Source of the DNA: Acidobacteriota bacterium
GTDB taxonomy: Bacteria > Acidobacteriota > Thermoanaerobaculia > Multivoradales > UBA5704
DNA length: 5,988 nt
NCBI GenBank assembly: GCA_003223675.1
Contig: QHVW01000847.1
Span: 1-5,988, forward strand
Direction: 5' to 3'
A program made the position numbers and the translations under genes. The notes beneath the pieces were generated by a model. It was given only the letters and a program-made list of their open reading frames with translations, made no database searches and was not told the origin of the DNA. Each line of letters opens with the position of its first letter. The first letter of the stretch is position 1. Below are positions 1 to 5,418 of the stretch, one piece after another.

Positions 1-993
1 CTCGACCCGGAGCAGAACGACTCCTTCCTCGACCACTACCTCGACGTCGACTACGACCTGTCGAAGGTGATGTTCATCGCCACGGCGAACGTGACCCACT
101 CGATCCCGCCGCCGCTCAAGGACCGCATGGAGGTCATCCAGCTCTCCGGCTACACGCTCAACGAGAAGCTGGCGATCGCCCAGCAGTTCCTGGTGCCGCG
201 CCAGGTCAAGGAGCACGGCCTCGCGGCCGACAAGATCAAGTTCGACGAGGAGGCGATCCGCGTGCTCATCGAGGGGTACACCCGCGAGGCGGGGGTGCGC
301 AGCCTGGAGCGCGAGATCGCCTCGATCTGCCGCAAGATCGCCCGCCGGGTGGTGCGCGAGGGGCCGGGGGTCGAGCTCGTGGTGCAGCCCGAGATGATCG
401 CCGAGTTCCTCGGCAAGGCGCGGTTCCGCAACCGGCGGAAGAACCAGGAGTCGGAGGTCGGCGTCGCCACCGGGCTCGCCTGGACCGAGGTCGGCGGCGA
501 GCTGCTGGAGACCGAGGTCGGCCTGATGCCGGGCAAGGGGAAGCTCACGCTGACCGGCAAGCTGGGCGAGGTGATGCAGGAGTCGGCGCGCGCCGCGGTC
601 TCCTACCTGCGCAGCCGGTCGGAGCTCTTCGGCAGCATCACCATGGCCACCACCCTCGTCTCGGCGCTCAGCAAGATCCCGGTGCGCAAGGACGTGGCGA
701 TGACCGGCGAGATCACCCTGCGCGGCAAGGTCCTGCCGGTGGGCGGGATCAAGGACAAGGTGCTCGCCGCCTACCGCGGCGGCATCACCGAGGTCATCCT
801 GCCGCGCGAGAACGAGAAGGACCTGGAGGAGATCCCGGCCGAGGTGCGGGAGGCGATGGAGGTCCACCTGGTCGAGTCGATGGACGAGGTCCTGCGCCTC
901 GCCCTCGACGGACCGCTCACCCCCATGCCCAAGGGTGGCAAGTTCAAGGAGGTGTCTGAGCCTCCGGTGGGGCCGGACACCCTGGCCCATTGA
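1..993 (+). CDS. lon: ATP-dependent protease Lon, C-terminal part (5' end outside window), apparent loss of the catalytic-serine segment
   Basis: Lon is a cytoplasmic AAA+ serine protease that unfolds and degrades damaged and regulatory proteins. The frame is open from base 1 and enters in the AAA+ module: sensor-1 ATAN (codons from 79), arginine-finger region PLKDRMEV (from 112) and sensor-2 AGVRSLEREI (from about 286). The protease domain follows from about codon 145, with LTGKLGEVMQES, DVAMTGEITLRGKVLP and the loop VGGIKDK, whose first lysine (751-753) corresponds to the Lon catalytic lysine. The segment that should carry HVP..PKDGPSAG with the nucleophilic serine is absent. SRSELFGS (614-636) runs straight into ITMATTLVSAL, about 27 residues short of the E. 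coli alignment as I remember it. Either this copy is proteolytically dead or the sequence is misassembled. Frame and conservation on both sides are intact. The C-terminus ends shortly after the usual last helix with a Pro/Gly-rich tail. Family assignment is very sure; the cause of the gap is not. Confidence 0.96.
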   Translation, partial: LDPEQNDSFLDHYLDVDYDLSKVMFIATANVTHSIPPPLKDRMEVIQLSGYTLNEKLAIAQQFLVPRQVKEHGLAADKIKFDEEAIRVLIEGYTREAGVRSLEREIASICRKIARRVVREGPGVELVVQPEMIAEFLGKARFRNRRKNQESEVGVATGLAWTEVGGELLETEVGLMPGKGKLTLTGKLGEVMQESARAAVSYLRSRSELFGSITMATTLVSALSKIPVRKDVAMTGEITLRGKVLPVGGIKDKVLAAYRGGITEVILPRENEKDLEEIPAEVREAMEVHLVESMDEVLRLALDGPLTPMPKGGKFKEVSEPPVGPDTLAH

Positions 994-1017
994 CTTCGGA
1001 TCCACCGGTCCCCGAAG
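994..1017 (+). other. Stem-loop just after the lon stop codon
   Basis: CTTCGG (994-999) is the exact reverse complement of CCGAAG (1012-1017), with a 12-nt loop. It begins at the first base after the lon TGA. No T-run follows, so it is not a classical intrinsic terminator. It could protect the 3' end of the lon transcript or be chance. Confidence 0.3.
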
Positions 1018-1026
1018 CCATTGAAG

Positions 1027-1053
1027 AGTCGATCGAGTCGATCGAGTCGATCG
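1027..1053. repeat. Three perfect tandem copies of a 9-bp unit
   Basis: AGTCGATCG occurs three times head to tail at 1027-1035, 1036-1044 and 1045-1053 with no mismatch. Each unit contains the palindrome CGATCG, so the array also has dyad symmetry. It lies in the gap between lon and engB. It may be a slippage-prone microsatellite or a cluster of protein-binding sites; the sequence alone does not decide. Confidence 0.85.
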
Positions 1054-1101
1054 TGGTTCGCGGCCGCCTCCTGAGCGGCGACAACCCGCCGGCAGGGCGG
1101 C

Positions 1102-1118
1102 CGCGGACCGTGTCCGCG
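1102..1118 (+). other. Perfect hairpin in the engB leader
   Basis: CGCGGAC (1102-1108) and GTCCGCG (1112-1118) form a 7-bp all-matched stem with the 3-nt loop CGT, ending 17 bases before the engB TTG. There is no T-tract, so termination here would have to be factor-dependent. A weaker 5-bp stem, GCCGC/GCGGC, lies just upstream at 1063-1079. The hairpin could limit access to the weak ribosome-binding region of engB. Confidence 0.4.
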
Positions 1119-1135
1119 AGCGTCGGGTAGATCGC

Positions 1136-1747
1136 TTGAAAATCGAGACCGCGGAGTTCGCCCGTTCCGCTCACACGAGCGGGGACTTCCTGCGGGACGG
1201 TCGCCCCGAGGTCGCTTTCGTGGGGCGCTCCAACGTCGGCAAGTCGAGCGTGATGAACCGGCTGTTGGCGCGCAAGGGGCTGGCGAAGACCAGCTCCACC
1301 CCGGGGCGGACCCGGGCCGTCAACTACTTCTTGATCAACCGGCGCTTCTGGTTCGTGGACCTGCCGGGATACGGCTACGCCAAGGCCGGCAAGGAGGATC
1401 GGCGGGAGTGGGCGGCGCTGGTCGAGGCGTACCTGCGCGAGGCGCTGCCGCGGATGCGGCTGGTGCTGCTGATCGACGCCAAGGTGGGGGCGACCCCGCT
1501 GGACGTCCGGGCGTATGAGTATCTGACCGGCCTCGGGGCGACGCTGACCGTGGCCGCCACCAAGATCGACCGGGTGCCCCGCGGCAAGCGGCCCGGGGCG
1601 CTGCGCGACATTCGGGGAGCCCTGGGACTTGGGTGTGAAACCCCCCTCATCCCTGTTTCCGCGCACTCGGGAGAAGGGATGAAGGAACTCTGGGGCAGTC
1701 TTTCGCCCCACCTGGAAGCGAGTGCAAGTGCAAGAGCAAGAGAATGA
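1136..1747 (+). CDS. engB: Ribosome-assembly GTPase EngB (YihA/YsxC)
   Basis: This is a TRAFAC-class GTPase needed for late assembly of the 50S ribosomal subunit in the cytoplasm. At 203 residues it has the usual length. All G motifs are visible: P-loop GRSNVGKSS (residues 30-38), switch I threonine in STPGRT (54-59), DLPGYGYAK (75-83) as G3, TKID (142-145) as G4 and SAHSG (175-179) as G5. The N-terminal KIETAEFARSA matches the family's opening strand. The start is TTG at 1136: the frame is open back to a TGA at 1022-1024, but no ATG, GTG or CTG lies in that stretch, and homology begins at this codon. Only a poor Shine-Dalgarno (GGGTAG, near 1125-1130) precedes it, suggesting low expression. 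The C-terminus is a low-complexity ASASARARE tail. It lies 142 bp after lon and 16 bp before rho, so it probably heads an engB-rho-mqnA transcript. Confidence 0.94.
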   Translation: MKIETAEFARSAHTSGDFLRDGRPEVAFVGRSNVGKSSVMNRLLARKGLAKTSSTPGRTRAVNYFLINRRFWFVDLPGYGYAKAGKEDRREWAALVEAYLREALPRMRLVLLIDAKVGATPLDVRAYEYLTGLGATLTVAATKIDRVPRGKRPGALRDIRGALGLGCETPLIPVSAHSGEGMKELWGSLSPHLEASASARARE

Positions 1748-1753
1748 ACTGAC

Positions 1754-1759
1754 GAGGAA
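1754..1759 (+). promoter_or_regulatory. Ribosome-binding site deciding the rho start
   Basis: GAGGAA ends 4 bases before ATG 1764. The same frame is open upstream to a GTG at 1722 inside engB, but that stretch encodes the low-complexity MQVQEQENELTRND. The Shine-Dalgarno supports ATG 1764 as the real start. Confidence 0.6.
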
Positions 1760-1763
1760 CGAC

Positions 1764-3062
<1,299 letters not shown>

Positions 3063-3063
3063 C

Positions 3064-3068
3064 GGAGG
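3064..3068 (+). promoter_or_regulatory. Ribosome-binding site for the TTG-started mqnA
   Basis: GGAGG lies 10 bases before TTG 3079 and directly after the rho stop codon. The next in-frame ATG is about 70 codons into the conserved domain, so this site supports the TTG start and possible translational coupling to rho. Confidence 0.7.
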
Positions 3069-3078
3069 CCGGCCGCCC

Positions 3079-3873
3079 TTGCCCAAGCTGCGCGTCGGCA
3101 TCGTCAACTTCCTGAACAGCAAGCCGTTGGCCTGGGGCTTTCTCAAGGGCCATCACGCGGACCTGTTCGCGCCGAGCTACCATCCGCCGTCGCTGGTGGC
3201 GCGGCTGCTGGCGCAGGGGAACCTCGACATCGGTCTCATCCCGTCGATCGAGGTGCAGCGCATCCCCAACCTGCGGGTGCTCCCCGATATGTGCGTGGCG
3301 GCGCATCACGAGGTGCGCAGCGTCCTCCTGGTCTCGCGCGTGCCGCTCCCCGAGGTCCGGCGCGTGGCGCTGGACACCAACAGCCGCACCTCGGCGACGC
3401 TGGTCCGCATCCTGCTGCGCGAGCGCTGGGGGCTCTCCCCCGAGTACATCCACGAGCGTCCGGACCCGGAGCGGATGCTGGCCGAGGCGGACGCGGCGCT
3501 GGTGATCGGCGATCCCGCCCTGCGGGTGGACCGCGAGCGCTACCTCATCACCGACCTCGCGGCGGAGTGGAAGGACCTCACCGGGCAGCCGTTCGTCTTC
3601 GCCGTCTGGGCGGTGCGGCCGGAGGTCGAGATCCCGGACCTCCCCTTCTACTTCAAGAGCAGCCTGCGCTACGGCCTCTCCTCGCTCGACACCCTGGCGC
3701 GCGAGGCGGCGGCCGAGATGGGGCTCGACTCCTCCGAGGTGCGCGCCTACCTGACGGAGAACCTCTCCTTCTTCCTACGCGACGAGGAGATCAAGGGGCT
3801 CGAGGAGTTCTACCGCCGCGCCCACGAGCACGGCCTGATCCTGGAGCCGCGGCCGATCGAATTCTGGAAGTGA
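3079..3873 (+). CDS. mqnA: Chorismate dehydratase MqnA (futalosine menaquinone pathway)
   Basis: MqnA converts chorismate to 3-[(1-carboxyvinyl)oxy]benzoate, the first committed step of futalosine-dependent menaquinone synthesis, in the cytoplasm. The 264-residue product has the periplasmic-binding-protein-like fold of the MqnA/MqnD family and family-typical segments: VNFLNSKPL (9-17), LIPSIE (53-58), DTNSRTSATLVRILL (99-113), VIGDPAL (142-148), DLAAEWKDLTGQPFVFAVW (159-177) and ENLSFFL (227-233). NFLNSKPL and the SRTSA loop favour MqnA over MqnD. The start is TTG 3079, placing conserved KLRVGIVNF at the N-terminus, with GGAGG 10 bases upstream. It follows rho by 16 bp and is probably co-transcribed; no other mqn gene is in the window. 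Its TGA directly abuts the stop of the convergent toxin gene, leaving no room for a terminator between them. Confidence 0.92.
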   Translation: MPKLRVGIVNFLNSKPLAWGFLKGHHADLFAPSYHPPSLVARLLAQGNLDIGLIPSIEVQRIPNLRVLPDMCVAAHHEVRSVLLVSRVPLPEVRRVALDTNSRTSATLVRILLRERWGLSPEYIHERPDPERMLAEADAALVIGDPALRVDRERYLITDLAAEWKDLTGQPFVFAVWAVRPEVEIPDLPFYFKSSLRYGLSSLDTLAREAAAEMGLDSSEVRAYLTENLSFFLRDEEIKGLEEFYRRAHEHGLILEPRPIEFWK

Positions 3874-4221
3874 TCAGGGCGTAAGAAAGTCGATGAAGTA
3901 AGCACCCGGATCACCGGGGCGCTCCTGCCACCGCTTCAGCGCGTGGGCGATTCTCTCCGGCAGATGGTTGGGCAGGCTGCGGGGGACGATGAGAAGGCCG
4001 GCGTGAGGCTCGTGAGCCTGGAAGAAGATCAGGGTCAGCCGCAGGAAGTCGTCCCGGTTGCGCGTGACGAAGATGCGCTGCTGGGACGCCGAGAATCGGA
4101 GCTGATCCTCATCCTGAAAGCCGCGCCGGTCGATTTCGTGGACGGAAAGAACGTCCAGTCCGAGACCCCGCGCGATCTCCGCAACCGCGGGATTGACATC
4201 CTCGTCGAGAAGGAAGCCCAT
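3874..4221 (-). CDS. DUF5615 PIN-like toxin (VapC45-like)
   Basis: This 115-residue protein matches the DUF5615 PIN-like family, predicted nucleases that act as the toxin of VapBC45-like toxin-antitoxin pairs. It opens with FLLDEDV (3-9), giving the first acidic residues (Asp6, Asp8). It has the family segment IDRRGFQDEDQLRFSASQQRIFVTRNRDDF (within 30-59), with acidic residues at 37-39 and 57-58 and the TRNRDDF motif. It ends in a strand and helix region, HAGLLIVP and ERIAHALKRW. Length and motif order are complete, so it is probably functional. ATG at 4221 follows the antitoxin stop by 9 bases with no clear Shine-Dalgarno, suggesting translational coupling that keeps toxin below antitoxin. 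RNA cleavage is inferred from the family; the target is unknown. Its stop abuts that of mqnA. Codons look less G/C-rich than in the flanking housekeeping genes. Confidence 0.87.
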   Translation of the reverse strand: MGFLLDEDVNPAVAEIARGLGLDVLSVHEIDRRGFQDEDQLRFSASQQRIFVTRNRDDFLRLTLIFFQAHEPHAGLLIVPRSLPNHLPERIAHALKRWQERPGDPGAYFIDFLTP

Positions 4222-4230
4222 GGAACGTAG

Positions 4231-4650
4231 TTAGTGGTTCCGAGGCCGCGAGAAGGGGAGCTCTCGCCAAGCTCTCTCAGGCGTCCACCGTGCCTCACGT
4301 TCCAGGCGCGCATCGATCTCGGAGGAGTAGAGCTGGTAATAGCCGAGTGCCGCACGAAGTTGGATTTCGCTCAACCAGGGATAGTTTTGCCGTAGGAGCT
4401 CATGGCTTTCGCCACCCTCCTTCCAAGTAGCGATGACCTCCCAGACGTCCAGTCCGGTCCCTGCCACGACGGCTCGACGCCCTGTCGGGCCATCGACGAA
4501 GGAGACTCCCGGAGCCCGCCGACCTCGGATCGCCTCGTCGAGGAGCTCCGTCGTCATGGCCGACCAGGACTTGCCGCGAGTCTCTGATTCCTGGGCGATC
4601 GCTTCATCGAGCTCGGTCGGGATTCGGATTCCTTTGGCCTTGGTCGCCAT
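4231..4650 (-). CDS. DUF433 antitoxin with N-terminal ribbon-helix-helix-like segment (VapB45-like)
   Basis: This 139-residue protein lies immediately upstream of the DUF5615 toxin in the same direction. Residues 6-42 (KGIRIPTELDEAIAQ, then SWSAMTTELLDEAI) look like a ribbon-helix-helix DNA-binding unit: one short strand and two helices. Residues about 47-105 match DUF433: PGVSFVDGPTGRRAVVAGTGLDVWEVI, then WKEGGESHELLRQNYPWL and EIQLRAALGYY. DUF433 proteins are the usual partners of DUF5615 toxins, as in M. tuberculosis VapB45/VapC45. I chose ATG 4650 because GGAGG (complement of 4655-4659) precedes it. An upstream GTG at 4680 would lie inside the operator and near the predicted transcription start. 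The likely role is to bind and neutralise the toxin while repressing its own promoter at the 4666-4680 dyad. The C-terminal 30 residues (ARLEREARWTPERAW) are charged. Confidence 0.87.
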   Translation of the reverse strand: MATKAKGIRIPTELDEAIAQESETRGKSWSAMTTELLDEAIRGRRAPGVSFVDGPTGRRAVVAGTGLDVWEVIATWKEGGESHELLRQNYPWLSEIQLRAALGYYQLYSSEIDARLEREARWTPERAWRELPFSRPRNH

Positions 4651-4654
4651 ACGC

Positions 4655-4659
4655 CCTCC
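4655..4659 (-). promoter_or_regulatory. Ribosome-binding site deciding the antitoxin start
   Basis: On the minus strand GGAGG lies 4 bases before ATG 4650. Its strength compared with the absence of any such site before the toxin fits the usual excess of antitoxin over toxin. Confidence 0.7.
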
Positions 4660-4665
4660 AAAGAG

Positions 4666-4680
4666 GTGCACACTGTGCAC
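4666..4680. promoter_or_regulatory. Perfect 15-bp dyad, candidate toxin-antitoxin operator
   Basis: GTGCACA, one base, then TGTGCAC: two exact 7-bp arms. Each arm also contains the self-palindrome GTGCAC, at 4666-4671 and 4675-4680, giving two half-sites 9 bp apart. The dyad lies directly downstream of the predicted -10 and covers the expected transcription start of the antitoxin-toxin operon. That is the normal place for autorepression by a ribbon-helix-helix antitoxin. Confidence 0.65.
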
Positions 4681-4689
4681 AGTATAGCA
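4681..4689 (-). promoter_or_regulatory. Extended -10 promoter of the toxin-antitoxin operon
   Basis: Read on the minus strand the sequence is TGCTATACT: the TGn extended -10 motif followed by TATACT, one mismatch from TATAAT. No convincing -35 is visible at 17 bp, consistent with an extended -10 promoter. Transcription would start near 4674, inside the dyad, leaving a leader of about 24 nt with the Shine-Dalgarno in it. Confidence 0.55.
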
Positions 4690-4700
4690 CCCCGCGGATT

Positions 4701-4729
4701 TTCAGGTGGCTGCGAGTCCAGGGTACACT
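4701..4729 (+). promoter_or_regulatory. Weak candidate promoter for the lipoprotein reading frame
   Basis: TACACT (4724-4729) resembles a -10. TTCAGG (4701-4706), 17 bp upstream, matches only half of a -35. It points away from the toxin-antitoxin promoter, so the two would be divergent. Support is slight. Confidence 0.25.
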
Positions 4730-4750
4730 AGGAAAATCACTAGCGCGCCA

Positions 4751-4773
4751 TCCCGATTCCTGAAAGATCGGGA
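4751..4773 (+). other. Stem-loop in the leader of the lipoprotein frame
   Basis: TCCCGAT (4751-4757) and ATCGGGA (4767-4773) form a perfect 7-bp stem with a 9-nt loop. There is no following T-run. It lies in the presumed 5' leader, just before a second dyad at 4776-4790. Confidence 0.4.
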
Positions 4774-4775
4774 GG

Positions 4776-4790
4776 AGATCTTCAAGATCT
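4776..4790. promoter_or_regulatory. Perfect 15-bp inverted repeat upstream of the lipoprotein frame
   Basis: AGATCTT, one base C, then AAGATCT: two exact 7-bp arms with the same 7+1+7 geometry as the toxin-antitoxin dyad but a different sequence. It ends 15 bases before ATG 4806 and just before the Shine-Dalgarno AAGGA (4795-4799). It could be an operator or an RNA hairpin affecting initiation. It also contains the direct repeat GATCTTC at 4777 and 4786. Confidence 0.4.
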
Positions 4791-4805
4791 TCGAAAGGAT
4801 GCCGT

Positions 4806-5102
4806 ATGCCGCGATGCCTGTCGCTCCTGCTCGTCCTGTCGCTCCTCTGCGCCTGCACCCCCAAGGCCCTGGTCCGGGGGACCGGACCTTCGGACAAGCT
4901 GCTCGATCTCGAGGCTCTCGCGAGCAGCCGGCCGGGGGACCCGATCCGGGAGGAGGTGGCCCAGCGGTCGATCGAGCGGTATCCGGGGTTCACGCTGGGG
5001 TTCATCGAGCTGTCCGACGACGGCCACATCCAGGACGAGACTCAGAAGCAGCAGGTCTTCGGAGGAGCCCGGGTCGTGCGGCTGCCCCTTCGCCTCGCCT
5101 GA
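4806..5102 (+). CDS. Candidate lipoprotein, N-terminal piece of a probably broken gene
   Basis: The 98-residue frame starts at ATG 4806 behind AAGGA (4795-4799, 6-base spacing). It opens with a short charged n-region, a hydrophobic stretch LSLLLVLSLL (5-14) and a lipobox-like LCAC with Cys17, so the product should be exported and lipidated. The mature part includes RYPGFTLGFIELSDDGHIQDETQKQQVF (within 58-85), which resembles from memory the N-terminus of exported alpha/beta-hydrolase-like proteins of unknown function; this is tentative. After about residue 85 the sequence (GGARVVRLPLRLA) looks out of frame and stops at once, while frame +1 becomes protein-like from about 5092. The frame is therefore probably the 5' part of a gene broken by a frameshift or internal deletion. 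No catalytic GxSxG is present. It could instead be a small genuine lipoprotein. Confidence 0.55.
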   Translation: MPRCLSLLLVLSLLCACTPKALVRGTGPSDKLLDLEALASSRPGDPIREEVAQRSIERYPGFTLGFIELSDDGHIQDETQKQQVFGGARVVRLPLRLA

Positions 5103-5121
5103 GGAGATCCGCAAGATCCGG

Positions 5122-5418
5122 GTGGCGGTCGACGAGGCCGTGCGGGCCACCCCTCCCGAGGACGGGGGGCCCTGCGCGGCTCTGCGCGCCCTGGACGCGA
5201 ACGGTCTCCAGGGGTCGCTACCCGACGGGATCCGGCTGACCGAGATCCGGCCGAATTGGGACAGGTCCTCGCCGTACCTCGTGATGCACGCCAACGCCAA
5301 CCTGATCCCGGGGCACAACGACATCTACAGCCCGAGCTTCGTCAAGTTCCTCCTCACCTATCTCAACTTCTACCTCGAGGAGAAACCGGACGAGACACCG
5401 CTCCGGGCCAATCCTTAA
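5122..5418 (+). CDS. Unknown protein, probable C-terminal piece of the broken lipoprotein gene
   Basis: This 98-residue frame is in a different phase from the preceding lipoprotein frame. The protein-like reading extends upstream of the GTG at 5122: SPEEIRKIR is encoded from about 5095 with no stop, so the GTG is probably not a true start, although GAGGAG (5101-5106) precedes it. The notable part is at the end: PYLVMHANANLIPGHNDIYSPSFVKFLLTYLNFYLEE. Its HNDIYSPSF pattern recalls the C-terminal catalytic-histidine region of alpha/beta-hydrolase-like proteins (from memory, low certainty). With the upstream frame this would give the two ends of one gene whose middle, including any GxSxG nucleophile motif, is missing. 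Its TAA (5416-5418) overlaps the TAA of the convergent HtrA-like gene. Confidence 0.45.
   Translation: MAVDEAVRATPPEDGGPCAALRALDANGLQGSLPDGIRLTEIRPNWDRSSPYLVMHANANLIPGHNDIYSPSFVKFLLTYLNFYLEEKPDETPLRANP

Noticed and set aside
1027..1053. The tandem 9-bp repeat as a CRISPR array.
   Set aside because: The units are too short and have no spacers, and no cas genes are nearby.
1722..1763. An upstream GTG start for rho within the engB 3' end.
   Set aside because: The added residues are low complexity from a GCAAGT/GCAAGAG-like repeat. A Shine-Dalgarno just before ATG 1764 fits better.
3291..3884. A 197-codon plus-strand frame inside mqnA.
   Set aside because: It is Arg/Gly/Pro/Ala-rich and fully inside a gene with clear family motifs in another frame.
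4706..5239. A plus-strand frame overlapping the lipoprotein start, including the plausible helix RFLKDREEIFKIFERMP.
   Set aside because: The helix-like stretch is short and coincides with the inverted repeats. The rest is Pro/Arg-rich noise overlapping the better-supported lipoprotein frame. It could be a remnant of older coding sequence, but I cannot show that.
4782..5324. A 180-codon minus-strand frame opposite the lipoprotein region.
   Set aside because: It has no recognisable motif or ribosome-binding site, and the plus strand carries a signal peptide and lipobox with a good Shine-Dalgarno.
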